From JAEULH01 sp963789785 (lineage in GTDB: Bacteria > Pseudomonadota > Alphaproteobacteria > Rhodospirillales > Defluviicoccaceae): a stretch of 64,000 bases of DNA. How positions within the stretch are numbered: position 1 is the stretch's first letter; the number at the start of each line of letters is the position of its first letter. The notes below the pieces were generated by a model. It did no database searches. It was not told the DNA's origin and worked only from the letters and a program-made list of their open reading frames with translations. The DNA is taken from the NCBI GenBank assembly GCA_963789785.1, contig CAWBNC010000048.1, positions 1-64,000 of the forward strand. The letters run 5' to 3'. The translations under genes were made by a program, and so were the position numbers. Positions 1 to 11,044 of the stretch are shown one piece after another.

Positions 1-3
1 GGC

Positions 4-90
4 GGATGGGGTGGGATTCGAACCCACGATGGGCTTTTGACCCATACTCCCTTAGCAGGGGAGCGCCTTCGACCACTCGGCCACCCATCC
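4..90 (-). tRNA. tRNA-Ser (anticodon GCT)
   Basis: The minus strand folds as a class II tRNA. The acceptor stem pairs GGATGGG with CCCATCC, a GTTCGAATC T-loop is present, there is a long variable arm (TATGGGTCAAAAGCCCA), and the anticodon loop reads CTGCTAA, giving anticodon GCT for serine AGC/AGU codons. The 3' CCA is not encoded, since the next bases are GCC. No partner RNA gene is visible because it sits at the window edge. Confidence 0.95.
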
Positions 91-148
91 GTAAACCGCA
101 GCTTCCGACGGTCAGCTTAAGGCTTCTACAAGAGCGCCGCGGCGCCTG

Positions 149-673
149 TCAAATGACCTGCAACTCGGTTTCGTCCGGGGCCGGCGTTTCGGCGATGTTC
201 GCAGCGACGCGGCCGCCGGTCAGGCGGACCAGGTCCGCCAGCGAGGTGGCGAAGACGCAGTGCGGGTGTCCCGCTGCCGCATAGACGACAGGAAATCGGC
301 CGAGCGCTTCGTCGATTACGACCGGGAGGCCGGCGGTTGTGGCGCCGACGGGGGAGACGCCGCCGATGGTAAAGCCGGTAGCGGATTTCACCGCCCGCGC
401 GTCGGCCATGCGCACCGCGCCCTCGCGGTCCAGAGCGGTGGCAACGGCCTCGGCGCGGCAACGGCGATCGCCGCTGACGAGCGCCAGGACGGGCGCCTCG
501 TCGACGAGAAACACCAGCGATTTGACGATCGCGCCAAGCGCCACATTCAGGGCGGCGGCAGCTGCGGCCGCGGTGCCGGCGCTGTCGGCAAGAACGATCG
601 GTTCGCTGGACGAACCGGCGGCGGCAAGCGCCGCGCGCACCCGCCGCACGGGCTCCTTGTCAACGATACCCAT
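149..673 (-). CDS. YbaK/ProX-type aminoacyl-tRNA deacylase
   Basis: This 174-residue protein matches the YbaK/EbsC/ProX fold, single-domain trans-editing enzymes that hydrolyse mischarged tRNAs (Cys- or Ala-tRNA-Pro). Family hallmarks visible are the IVKSLVFLVD segment after the first helix, the LVSGDRRC strand, the TGFTIGGVSPVG loop (the usual T-G-x-x-x-G-G-V-x-P-x-G pocket) and a C-terminal A-A-G-x-P segment. The length is normal and the frame intact. Which tRNA it edits cannot be told from sequence. It stands alone, convergent on nothing obvious, next to the tRNA-Ser gene. Confidence 0.85.
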   Translation of the reverse strand: MGIVDKEPVRRVRAALAAAGSSSEPIVLADSAGTAAAAAAALNVALGAIVKSLVFLVDEAPVLALVSGDRRCRAEAVATALDREGAVRMADARAVKSATGFTIGGVSPVGATTAGLPVVIDEALGRFPVVYAAAGHPHCVFATSLADLVRLTGGRVAANIAETPAPDETELQVI

Positions 674-727
674 GCGTCGCCCCCAACCGACGATCCTTCG
701 CGCCTGCGCCGACAGGCGAAGGCCCCC

Positions 728-1561
728 TCATGACGATGCGCTCGGAGGCTGGAGCGCGGGCGCTTCGCGCATCGCACGCACGCTGTATGGAGTCGAGATG
801 CCGGATTTGCTGAGGCGCTGGCGGCCGCCGCGGAGCAGGTCGGACTGAAGGCCGCCAAAGTTCCCGCTTTCGCACCAGCACCGCATCGTCACCGTAAAAC
901 CGCCGTTCAGGGCAGTGACCAGAACCTGCGGCGCCGGTTCGCGCAGGACCCGCCCGTCCTCGTCGAGAAGAGCGCGGAGGGCGGCCATGGCGCGATCGAG
1001 ATCGTCGGCGTAGCCGATGCTCATGGCGACGTCGAGCCGGCGGTTCGGCAACCGCGAATAGTTGCGGATCGTCTTGTTCCAGAGCTGCGAGTTCGGAATC
1101 GCGACAAAGACGCCGTCGAAGGTGTGGAGTTGGGTCGTGAAGACGCCGATCTCGTCGACGGTTCCGGCGACCCCGTCGGATTCGATGTACTCGCCCACTT
1201 CGAGCGGGCGGAGAAACAGAAGCATGACCCCGGCGGCAATGTTGGCGAGCGTGCCCTGCAGGGCGAGACCGACCGCGAGGCCAGCGGCGCCGACCACGGC
1301 AATGATGCTCGTCGTCTGCACGCCGAACTGGGCCAACGCCGCGGTTATCACGAACAGCAATACGGCGTAGCGGACGAGGCTGCCGAGCAGCGGCTTCAGC
1401 GTCGCATCGACATGCTCGGAGCGCGAGATCAGACGGCGAACCGTCCGGCCCGCCCAGTCCGCGGCGAACCAGCCGGCGATGAGCAGGACGACGGCGCCGA
1501 CGATGTTCAGACCCCAGCTCAGGGCCATGTCGAGCAGCTGCTCCGGCGAATTCAACGTCAT
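728..1561 (-). CDS. MscS-family mechanosensitive channel
   Basis: I chose the ATG at 1561 because GAGGAG lies 4-5 bases upstream; the open frame extends further upstream but without family similarity. The 277-residue product has N-terminal membrane helices, then the glycine/alanine-rich pore helix (VVGAAGLAVGLALQGTLAN) and the MscS beta-domain (LRPLEVGEYIESDGVAGTV, FVAIPNSQLWNKTIRNYSR). These are classic small-conductance channel features, a pressure-release valve in the inner membrane. The length equals a minimal MscS. The gene is divergent from the HD-GYP gene at 1756, leaving about 195 bp for both promoters. Confidence 0.92.
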   Translation of the reverse strand: MTLNSPEQLLDMALSWGLNIVGAVVLLIAGWFAADWAGRTVRRLISRSEHVDATLKPLLGSLVRYAVLLFVITAALAQFGVQTTSIIAVVGAAGLAVGLALQGTLANIAAGVMLLFLRPLEVGEYIESDGVAGTVDEIGVFTTQLHTFDGVFVAIPNSQLWNKTIRNYSRLPNRRLDVAMSIGYADDLDRAMAALRALLDEDGRVLREPAPQVLVTALNGGFTVTMRCWCESGNFGGLQSDLLRGGRQRLSKSGISTPYSVRAMREAPALQPPSASS

Positions 1562-1755
1562 CGCGCTCCTCGCGTCCCCTGGCGCTTTCTCCGACGGCCG
1601 CGAATGTAGGCGTAACGCCGCGGCCTGACCAGCCCTCGCCCCCGGCCTTGCCGCCGGGCCGGCATGGCAGCGGCAGGCATCTGGACGCTGGCGCCGGGAC
1701 CGGCGTAAGGATACGCTTTTGCATCCCATGCGGGAGAAGATGGCGGAGGGCAAAC

Positions 1756-2922
1756 GTGAGCGGGATCGGGAATGTCATTCCCTCGGTGCAGGCGCAGCTC
1801 GAGACGGTGCACGATCAGCTTCGCGCCGAGCTTCCGGGCGTGGTCCGCATCGGCGTCGCCGTCTACGACGGACGGACCGACGTCCTCACGACCTTCATCC
1901 ACAGCACACAGGGGCCCGCGCCGTTCTCGCTCTACGAGGCGAAGCTCAGCGCCGTGCCCTCCTTGGCGGCTCTCGCCCGCGACCGCTGCGACCGGATCGT
2001 CGAGGATCTCGATACGATGGTCGAACAGGTCGTCACCGGGGGCGGAACACCGGGACAGCATACCCGCCAGCTCGTCGATCACCGCTACCGGTCGAGCTAC
2101 ACCAAACCGTTCTACGACCGCGGCGAGCTGTTCGGCTTTCTGTTCTATGACTCCGATCGCCGCGCCTACTTCTCCGAAGGAGTCATCCGCCACCTCTCGA
2201 TCTACTCGCACCTGATCTCGCTGATGATCATCCAGGACGCCTCGTTCGATCGCATCGTCCGCTCTGCCGTCGACGTCGCGACGCAATGGAGCCATCTGCG
2301 CGATGAGGAAACAGGGGCGCACCTCGACCGGATGTCGCGCTACGCCCGGCTGATCGCGCGTTCGCTGGCCGGCGACCGGCGGCTGAGCGACGAATTCGTC
2401 GAATTCGTCTTCCGCTTCGCGCCGCTCCATGACATCGGCAAGATCGGCGTTCCCGACCGGATCCTGCTCAAGCCCGGCAGGCTGACCGCAGCCGAGTTCG
2501 AGATCATGAAGGAGCACGTTGCCAAGGGGGTCGAGATGGTCGATACGATGGCCAGGCGGTTCGCCTTCGGCCCAGCGCAGCACATCGAAATCCTCCGCAA
2601 CATCGTCCGTTGCCACCACGAGGCCTTCGATGGCAGCGGCTATCCCGTCGGACTTGCCGGAGATGCCATTCCGCTTGAAGCGCGGATCGTCACCGTCGGC
2701 GACGTCTTCGACGCACTGACAACCAGGCGGCACTACAAGGAGGCGTGGAGCAATGACGAGGCCTTCGCCTTCCTCGGCGCGCATGCGGGCCGGACATTCG
2801 ATGCCGACTGTGTCGCCGCCCTGTGCGCGGCGCGTGGCGAGGCGGAGGCCATCCAGGCCCGCTTCGCCAACGGCGAAAACGCCTTCGCCGGCTTTCACGA
2901 GGCCTATCTGGACGAGGTCTAG
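1756..2922 (+). CDS. HD-GYP domain protein, probable cyclic-di-GMP phosphodiesterase
   Basis: The GTG at 1756 is preceded by GGAGGG with 5-base spacing, which fixes the start; the product is 388 residues. The N-terminal ~170 residues look like a GAF-type sensory region. The HD-GYP domain follows: E-E-T-G-x-H-x-x-R-x-x-x-Y near residue 180, the metal-binding HDIGKIGVPDRIL at about 225, and HHEAFDGSGYP at about 287, so the HD pair, HH and GYP signatures are all present. The family linearises c-di-GMP in the cytoplasm. The final residues run straight into a truncated DUF1254 gene, so the 3' edge sits at a deletion junction and the last few residues may not be original. Confidence 0.9.
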   Translation: MSGIGNVIPSVQAQLETVHDQLRAELPGVVRIGVAVYDGRTDVLTTFIHSTQGPAPFSLYEAKLSAVPSLAALARDRCDRIVEDLDTMVEQVVTGGGTPGQHTRQLVDHRYRSSYTKPFYDRGELFGFLFYDSDRRAYFSEGVIRHLSIYSHLISLMIIQDASFDRIVRSAVDVATQWSHLRDEETGAHLDRMSRYARLIARSLAGDRRLSDEFVEFVFRFAPLHDIGKIGVPDRILLKPGRLTAAEFEIMKEHVAKGVEMVDTMARRFAFGPAQHIEILRNIVRCHHEAFDGSGYPVGLAGDAIPLEARIVTVGDVFDALTTRRHYKEAWSNDEAFAFLGAHAGRTFDADCVAALCAARGEAEAIQARFANGENAFAGFHEAYLDEV

Positions 2923-2925
2923 TCA

Positions 2926-3768
2926 AGGCGCACACGAAGATCTACGCACCCGGGGAGGAGCCAAAGACGCCGACTTTCGTCAACATGTCGGGCAAGCCGT
3001 TCAGCATGGTCAACCCGGCCGACTACAAGTTCTGGGAGATGCTGAACAAGGTGGTCCAGAAGGAGCCCGCGGGCTCGCTCGATCCGATCACGTTGGGTTA
3101 CTTCGCCGCAATCGGCATCGAAAAGGGCAAGGACTTCGCGCTCGACGAGCGCATGAAGAAGATCCTGACCGAGGCGGCCGCGGTGGGCGACGCCACGGCG
3201 CGAGCGGTCGCATTTCACATGCGCGACCGTGACGCCTATTACTACGCCGAGAGCAACTGGCAACTGCCCTTCGTCGGCGGCTACAAGTTCCAGTCGCAGC
3301 CTGGTGTTCTAATCTCGACGGCTCGATCTTCTTCTACTTCATGGCGACCGGCGTGACACCCGCCATGGAGGAGAAGATGGTTGGCCGAGGCTCACAGTAC
3401 GCGTGGACCGCGCGCGATGCAAACGGCGCCGCGCTCAATGGCGGCAAGAACTACAGACTCCACCTCCCCAAGGACGTCCCGGTCACGGACTTCTGGTCGG
3501 TGATCTTATACAGCGACCAGACCCGCTCGATGATCCAGACCGACCAGCAGTTTCCGAGCGTGAGCAGCCAGACCGAAGGTCTGCTGGTTAACGACGACGG
3601 TTCGGTCGATGTCTGGTTCGGCCCGCAAGCCCTCGCTGGCAAGGAGAAGAACTGGGTCCAGACGGTGCCTGGCAGGGGTTGGAACGTCATTCTGCGGCTC
3701 TACGGCCCGCTCGAACCCTGGTTTCGACGGCACCTGGCGGCCGAGCGAGATAGAGGTTATGGAGTAGC
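2926..3768 (+). pseudogene. DUF1254/DUF1214 protein, 5'-truncated and frameshifted
   Basis: Only the C-terminal ~280 residues of a normally ~480-residue protein remain, starting in mid-domain right after the HD-GYP stop. The text is clearly DUF1254 then DUF1214 (KFWEMLNKVVQKEPAG, IGIEKGKDFALDERMKKIL, GGKNYRLHLPKDVPVTDFWS, EKNWVQTVPGRGWNVILRLYGPLEPWF). A frameshift lies near 3310, where the correct frame continues with N-L-D-G-S-I-F-F-Y-F. A second near 3722 is an extra T in GGTTTCGAC; removing it restores the family ending T-W-R-P-S-E-I-E. It lies 26 bp upstream of an intact paralogue, so it is a dead copy of a tandem pair. Confidence 0.85.
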
Positions 3769-3794
3769 GGAGGACCAAGACGATAACCACCAAA

Positions 3795-5243
3795 ATGAAA
3801 GTCGGCTTTCCGGCACCTTCCCGGCGGGCCTTTCTCGCCACGAGTTCGGCAGCCGGCGTGCTTGTCGCGCTTGGCGGACCGGTCCTTGCGGCGAACCTCA
3901 GCGGGACGGAAGCCCGGCAGATCGCCATCGACGCCTACATCTACGGCTATTCGCTCATCACCACCAACGTCACCCGCCTGCAAATGAGCAACGTGGCGAA
4001 GGTCGAGGAGCTGCGCGCCCCGCTGGGCGCCTTTTTTAACATCCGGAGCTATCCGCCGGCGACCTACCGCGGCGTCTCGGCGACGAACGCCGACACGCTC
4101 TATTCGGTCGCTTGGCTCGACCTCCAGGAGCCGATGGTCTTCAGCCATCCAGAGGTTCCCGACCGCTTTTTCACCTTCGAGCTCGTTGACCTCTGGATGA
4201 TCGTGCATGCCAGCGTCGGCACCAACACCTCGGGCTCCGCTGCAAAGACCTACCTCTTCACCGGCCCAGGCTGGCAGGGCGAGGTGCCCGACGACATGGT
4301 CCACATGCGCTTCCCGACCCGCTACATGTGCGTGCTCGGCCGCACCTACGCGCTCGACACACCCGAGGACCTCGCCAAGGTCCACGCGCTGCAGGACCAG
4401 TACAAAGTCGTGCCGCTTTCGGCATGGGGCAAGGATTTCACCTTCGTGGCGCCGCAGGTCATCGCCGCTCCGGGCGTTGCTCTGGACGAGGCGCCGCAGA
4501 AGGCGATCCTCGCGCTCGGGACTGAGGGCTATTTCAACTGGCTGACGCGGCTGATGGGCACCGTCGCCGTGCCGCCGGCGGAAGACGCGCCGATGCACCA
4601 GCGGATGGCGAAGATCGGCATCGAGCCGGGCAAGGCCTTCGAAATCTCACGGCTGAGTCCATCGGTTCAGGAGGCGTTGAAGAACGTGGCCACCGTGGCG
4701 CTCGACAAAATGAACGAGGCCTGGGCGAACCTCGGCAAGGATAGGAACGGCTGGCGCGTCACAGCGGTCGGCGGCCAGTACGGCACCGACTACCTGGAGC
4801 GCGCCGCCTGGGCTTCGAACGGCTGGCCGTCGCAGCTTCCGGAGGTTTCGGTCTATCCGACGACCTACGTCGACGGCGACGGTAAGCCGCTGGACGGCAA
4901 GAACAGCTACACGCTCACCTTCCCGAAGGATGGCACGCCGCCGGTGAACCCGAAGGCCTTCTGGTCGATCACGATGTATCAGATCGACAACGGCCTCTGG
5001 TTCTATCCCAACGACCTGAACAAGCTGACGGTCAGCCCGCGAAACGACCTCAAGTACAACGACGACGGCTCACTGACGCTCTACTTCCAGCACGAGTCGC
5101 CGAGCGCCGACAAGGAGGCGAACTGGCTGCCTGCGCCGGCGGCGCCCTTTGCGCTAACTCTACGCATGTACTGGCCGAACCAGAAGCCCCCGTCGATTCT
5201 CGACGGCTCCTGGGCTCCGCCGGGCGTCCAGAAATCGGCCTGA
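3795..5243 (+). CDS. DUF1254/DUF1214 protein with Tat signal
   Basis: The 482-residue product begins with a twin-arginine signal (S-R-R-A-F-L-A-T) and a hydrophobic stretch ending G-P-V-L-A-A, so it is probably exported folded. The DUF1254 domain spans roughly residues 40-200 (AIDAYIYGYSLI, YRGVSATNADTLYSVAWLDL, FTFELVDLWMIVHASVGT). DUF1214 fills the C-terminal ~120 residues (NSYTLTFPKDGTPPVNPKAF, FALTLRMYWPNQKPP). The family is widespread, with no established reaction. The neighbours are a broken paralogue upstream and a fragment of an outer-membrane transporter-like gene downstream, a pairing also hinted at by the similar transporter at 33-35 kb. Confidence 0.9.
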   Translation: MKVGFPAPSRRAFLATSSAAGVLVALGGPVLAANLSGTEARQIAIDAYIYGYSLITTNVTRLQMSNVAKVEELRAPLGAFFNIRSYPPATYRGVSATNADTLYSVAWLDLQEPMVFSHPEVPDRFFTFELVDLWMIVHASVGTNTSGSAAKTYLFTGPGWQGEVPDDMVHMRFPTRYMCVLGRTYALDTPEDLAKVHALQDQYKVVPLSAWGKDFTFVAPQVIAAPGVALDEAPQKAILALGTEGYFNWLTRLMGTVAVPPAEDAPMHQRMAKIGIEPGKAFEISRLSPSVQEALKNVATVALDKMNEAWANLGKDRNGWRVTAVGGQYGTDYLERAAWASNGWPSQLPEVSVYPTTYVDGDGKPLDGKNSYTLTFPKDGTPPVNPKAFWSITMYQIDNGLWFYPNDLNKLTVSPRNDLKYNDDGSLTLYFQHESPSADKEANWLPAPAAPFALTLRMYWPNQKPPSILDGSWAPPGVQKSA

Positions 5244-5451
5244 GGCCGTTACGACACGAGCGCGGCGTGCGTCGACAGATTCTGGCGGGCAGCGAAATTC
5301 TCCGTTCCGCTGTCCAAGGTTGAGGCATGGCTTTTCCGCCCTTAACATCTTCGTTCTGGAGCCGTCAGGATTATGATCTCTCGGTGTCAGCCGCAGCGAC
5401 AGCCCCCCGGCAAGTACGGCGGCATCGCGTCGATCGACACCGGAACGCAGG

Positions 5452-5690
5452 ATGCCGCGCTTTCCACCGCACACTGGCACCTTCACGGCGCTCTTCATCT
5501 CGGGGATTGCTTCCGTCGCCGGCAGCAGCGCCGAGCGCGCGAAGCAGCCCTGCGACGAGGATCTGGCCAGCAGCTCGCAACCCCATCTCGTCGCTGATCA
5601 GCCTGCCGTTTCAGAACAACTTCGATGTCGGCGGCGGTTTCGGCGGTAACGGCTTTCGCTACACCCCGGGAACAGCATGGCGACAGGACC
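5452..5690 (+). pseudogene. N-terminal fragment of outer-membrane transporter-like protein
   Basis: One frame encodes a signal-peptide-like start (FTALFISGIASVAGSSA). Another frame continues with NPISSLISLPFQNNFDVGGG, which closely resembles the mature N-terminus of the better-preserved gene at 33-35 kb (NPIADMISLPFQNN). The two frames do not connect, and nothing family-like follows before the ABC-F gene at 5725, so this is the frameshifted stub of a ~300-residue beta-barrel protein. The rest of 5244-5724 holds nothing I can support. Confidence 0.6.
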
Positions 5691-5724
5691 GACGCCTGCC
5701 ACAATCCGTCACTAGATCCAGCGT

Positions 5725-7626
<1,902 letters not shown>

Positions 7627-7651
7627 GGCGTGACGCCTTCGGAAACACCCC

Positions 7652-9130
7652 TCAGCCGGTCACAACCTCGAAGACGTGATAGCTCCACGGCGGCATGTCG
7701 ATGAACAGGCCGCCGGCGGCAAGCTCGTCGCCGCTGCGTTCGTAGCGCACGTCGCTCATGAGATCGACGAGACGCACGGACTTGCGCCGCAGATCCGCCA
7801 ATGGAAGCGGCAGGCGGCACTGCCCGGCGGCGTGGCTGTAGTTGACGACGCAAACGACGCGCCCGCCGTCGGGGCCCTGCCAGACGCAGGCAATAAAGCC
7901 GTCGTAGGTCCGATTGTCTTCCCCGGCCGGTCGGGGATCGATGCGACGCCAGGTGCCGTTGCGAAAGAGCGGCCGCTTCAGAACCGCAAGAAGGCGATCG
8001 TAGAACGTAACCAGCGCCGGATCGGGCGCCTCGTCCGGGCCGCGCCCGAGGTGCGCGGGAATGCGGATCTTTCGGCCTTCGAGCTGGCCCTGGTGGAAAA
8101 ACCGCAGGCCCGGCGAAAAGTACGTAACGACCGCGGCCGCGCGGTGCACGCCAAGCGGAAAAACCTCGGCCGCGCGCGGCTCGTCGTGGTTTTCGAGGAA
8201 ACGCGCCAGCTTGTTCTGGAAGTCGAGGTCGGCGACGAGGTGATCGCGGACCCCCGCCGCATTCCGCTCGCGCAACCGGTCGTAGAGCCGCTTGTCGTAG
8301 GTATAGTCGAACCCTTCCTGCTGCAGCGACCACTCGAGGTCCCAGTAGACTTCGGCCATGAAGGTGAAACCCGGATGCTTACGGCGCACTTTGGCGATGG
8401 CTTCCGGCCAGAACGGCTTCGCCGCCCGGCCCCAGGTCTTGCGGAAGACCTCGGGGAGGATGAGCATCGCCATGTCGCAGCGAACGCCGTCGCACTGGCC
8501 GGCGATGGCGACAAGTTCCCGGCATTGCTCCTCGCGCAGCTCCGCGTTGGCAAAGTCGAGCTGAAGCGTGTCCGGCCAGCCGGGAAAATATGGATCGCGG
8601 CCGCGGGCAACAATGCTGGGACCGGCGCCGGTGTCGACTTTGACCCAGTTCTCCGGCGCTCGGGCCAGATCGGCGTCGGTGCCGTGGACATAGAAGTCAG
8701 GGTTCTCCTCGACCCAGTGGTGATCGATCGCCGTGTGGTTGGGAACGAAATCGAGCATCAAGGCCAGCCCGCGGCGGCGCATCCGGTCACGCAGGCGGGC
8801 CAGAGCCTCCGGCCCGCCCAACGCCGCATGGACGCGGTAGCGGGTGATCGCAAAGCCCGAGCCGCAGACGTCGTCGGCGCTGAGATCCGGCAGGACCCGG
8901 CGGTACTCCTCCTGCCACTGCGGATTTTCGCGGGAGATGCTCCGACCGATCTCGCCGGTCTGCCACACGCTCAGCAGCCAGACCCAGTCGAAGCCGAGAT
9001 CGGTGATCCGGTCGAGCGCTGCGTCATCGATATCGTCAAGGGTCGCGGCCCGCCCCAGCCGCCGGCCGATGCGGTTGAGCCAGACGCGGGTGTTGATCTG
9101 GTAGAGGGCGGGACAGGTCACGGCCATCAT
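7652..9130 (-). CDS. GH13 alpha-amylase-family glycosidase
   Basis: The 492-residue product has no signal peptide, so it is presumably cytoplasmic. GH13 conserved regions are DFVPNH at 127-132, DGVRCDM with the nucleophile Asp219, the acid/base Glu260 in AEVYWD, and NHDEPRA with the transition-state Asp316. The chain ends with a beta-sandwich-like region (VVCVVNYSHAAGQC). Substrate preference (maltosyl, trehalose or glycogen-derived) cannot be read from the motifs. Its ATG overlaps the gluQ stop as ATGA, so the two are translationally coupled, and it is convergent with the ABC-F gene across 25 bp. Confidence 0.9.
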   Translation of the reverse strand: MMAVTCPALYQINTRVWLNRIGRRLGRAATLDDIDDAALDRITDLGFDWVWLLSVWQTGEIGRSISRENPQWQEEYRRVLPDLSADDVCGSGFAITRYRVHAALGGPEALARLRDRMRRRGLALMLDFVPNHTAIDHHWVEENPDFYVHGTDADLARAPENWVKVDTGAGPSIVARGRDPYFPGWPDTLQLDFANAELREEQCRELVAIAGQCDGVRCDMAMLILPEVFRKTWGRAAKPFWPEAIAKVRRKHPGFTFMAEVYWDLEWSLQQEGFDYTYDKRLYDRLRERNAAGVRDHLVADLDFQNKLARFLENHDEPRAAEVFPLGVHRAAAVVTYFSPGLRFFHQGQLEGRKIRIPAHLGRGPDEAPDPALVTFYDRLLAVLKRPLFRNGTWRRIDPRPAGEDNRTYDGFIACVWQGPDGGRVVCVVNYSHAAGQCRLPLPLADLRRKSVRLVDLMSDVRYERSGDELAAGGLFIDMPPWSYHVFEVVTG

Positions 9131-10062
9131 GGCGGCGTCGCCACCCGTGCGCGCTCGATCACCGGCGAAGATATAGGCGCGGTGCGGGGAAGAGAGGCGT
9201 CCGCGGGATCCGCGGCCATGCCTGTCGCCATGGCGCGCACGGCCTCGGGTTTGAGCCCCGCGGCGCGCAGGGCGCGGATGGTCGTGTCGCCGTCGCGTTT
9301 GGCCAGTCGTCGGCCGGTCCTATCGCGGCAGAGCGGATGGTGGTGCCACACCGGCGGCGGGAGGCCGAGAAGCGCGTAGAGGAGGCGATGGATGTGGCTC
9401 GCCTCGAACAGATCCTCGCCGCGGGTGACCTCCGTCACCTGCTGCTCGGCATCGTCGACGACAACCGCGAGATGGTAGCTCGCTGCCACGTCCTTCCGCG
9501 CGATGACCACGTCGCCGAAACGTTCCGGTGCGGCCGCAAGCGGACCGCGCAAGCGGTCGGTCCACGACAGCGGGCCGGTCATGGCGGCCGCCCGGGCCAC
9601 ATCGAGGCGGATGGCGTAGGGCCGACCGGCGGCGATGCGCCGGCGGCGCTCCGGGTTCCCGACCGCGCGGCAGGTGCCGGGATAGCGGAAGGAACCGTCC
9701 GGCGCCAGCGCATGCGGCGCGCCGGCCGCGGCCGCGATCTCGTCGCGGATTGCGTGGCGCGTGCAAAAGCAGGGGTAGGTGACGCCGAGCGCCTCGATCC
9801 GGGTAAGCGCCTCGGCGTAAAGCGCCATCCGGGCCGACTGGCGAACGACCGGCTGCTCCCAACGTAGACCCAGCCAGGCGAGATCGTCGAGGTTCCGGGC
9901 GATAAAGTCCTCCCGGCAGCGGCCGGCATCGAGATCCTCGATGCGGACGATGAAACGGCCGTTGCTGCGGGCGGCGATGTCGTGCGCATAGACTGCGGCA
10001 AAGGCGTGACCAAGATGAACATCGCCGGTCGGGCTCGGCGCGAAGCGGGTTACAGTGGTCAT
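9127..10062 (-). CDS. gluQ: glutamyl-Q tRNA(Asp) synthetase
   Basis: This is a truncated class I GluRS paralogue of 311 residues without an anticodon-binding domain, the GluQ architecture that attaches glutamate to queuosine of tRNA-Asp. The HIGH motif is HLGH at 16-19 inside APSPTGDVHLGH. A zinc-site CFC precedes TRHAI, and the KMSKS equivalent is RLAKRDGD near residue 250. The C-terminal ~35 residues are not conserved-looking. It is first in a two-gene unit with the GH13 gene. Confidence 0.93.
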   Translation of the reverse strand: MTTVTRFAPSPTGDVHLGHAFAAVYAHDIAARSNGRFIVRIEDLDAGRCREDFIARNLDDLAWLGLRWEQPVVRQSARMALYAEALTRIEALGVTYPCFCTRHAIRDEIAAAAGAPHALAPDGSFRYPGTCRAVGNPERRRRIAAGRPYAIRLDVARAAAMTGPLSWTDRLRGPLAAAPERFGDVVIARKDVAASYHLAVVVDDAEQQVTEVTRGEDLFEASHIHRLLYALLGLPPPVWHHHPLCRDRTGRRLAKRDGDTTIRALRAAGLKPEAVRAMATGMAADPADASLPRTAPISSPVIERARVATPP

Positions 10063-10121
10063 GATGCGCCCAATCTCACGTTGGCGCCGCGCCCCGGCGT
10101 CAATTGCCTACCCCAACGGCC

Positions 10122-10475
10122 TCACAGGCAACCGAGTTCCGTGCTGAAGCGGACCTCGATTTCTTCGTCGTCGCCGAGCCTGTACTGACAGGCGAGACGC
10201 GCATGAACGCCCGGCGCGGGGCCCGCGTCAAGCCGTCCCAGCGCGCCGAGAAAGAAAGCCTCAGCCTCTGTCGGCGGCCGGCTCGACCCGGCCTTCGTCG
10301 CGACCTCGACCAGGCAGGCGCCGCAGGCCCCGGTCTCGCAGTTCGACAGGAGCGGCACGTCATGGGCTCTGGCGATGGCGAGAAGCGTCGGCGGCGCGGC
10401 GGCGATATTTCCTGCGCCGCCCGTTAGCCTGACCGTCCTGCTCTTGCCGTCGAACAGAAACCTGACCGTCGCCAA
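10122..10475 (-). CDS. 2Fe-2S ferredoxin
   Basis: The 117-residue protein has the plant-type [2Fe-2S] pattern: C46-x4-C51-x2-C54 in NCETGACGAC and a fourth ligand C96 in RLACQY. The family carries electrons between reductases and oxygenases or other enzymes in the cytoplasm. It is preceded by no obvious partner; the nearest same-strand genes are arfB upstream and gluQ downstream. The partner is unknown. Confidence 0.88.
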   Translation of the reverse strand: MATVRFLFDGKSRTVRLTGGAGNIAAAPPTLLAIARAHDVPLLSNCETGACGACLVEVATKAGSSRPPTEAEAFFLGALGRLDAGPAPGVHARLACQYRLGDDEEIEVRFSTELGCL

Positions 10476-10522
10476 GTCGGCTCTTCCCCTTCGCCTCCGG
10501 CCCGTCGCGCACGCGTCCGCCT

Positions 10523-10947
10523 TCAGGTCGTCTCCGCCGGTCCCTGGCGCAACTGCTTGGTCTGCGCCCGCCGCCGTTTCGCGTCAAGCCGCCGACGACG
10601 TGACGCCTTGCTGGGCTTCGTCGCTGCCCGCCGGACCGGCGGCTGCGCGGCCAGGGCGATCAGCTCGAACAGGCGCTGGCGAGCGTCCTCGCGGTTGCGC
10701 TCCTGGGTGCGGTGGCGACGCGCGGTGATGACGATAACGCCCTCGCCGGTCCACCGCCGCCCGGCGAGCCGGCGCAGGCGGATGCGGATGTCCTCGGGCA
10801 GGCCAGCGGACACCGCGCCGCGTCGAAGCGCAACGCGACGGCCGTCGCGACCTTGTTGACGTTCTGGCCGCCGGGACCGGAGGCGCGGACAAAGCTCTCC
10901 TCGATCTCGCGCTCGTCGATCTCGATGCGGCTGCCGATCCGGATCAT
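10523..10947 (-). pseudogene. arfB: ArfB (YaeJ) peptidyl-tRNA hydrolase, frameshifted
   Basis: The N-terminus (IGSRIEIDEREIEESFVRAS then GPGGQNVNKV) carries the GGQ loop that hydrolyses peptidyl-tRNA on stalled ribosomes. The C-terminal half lies in a different frame (LPEDIRIRLRRLAGRRWTGE, ITARRHRTQERNREDAR) and ends in the lysine/arginine-rich tail that enters the empty mRNA channel. One indel near 10805 separates them. The joined protein would be about 140 residues, the normal ArfB length. Because everything else is conserved, a recent mutation or sequence error is likely. Confidence 0.85.
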
Positions 10948-11044
10948 CGTGACAGGTTAGCGTAACGGCAGGGCGCGCGGAATGACGTAAGCCGCGGTAA
11001 CGCGCGCGCTTGCGTCGCTACCCGGTCGCGGCCATGTCGTCGAA

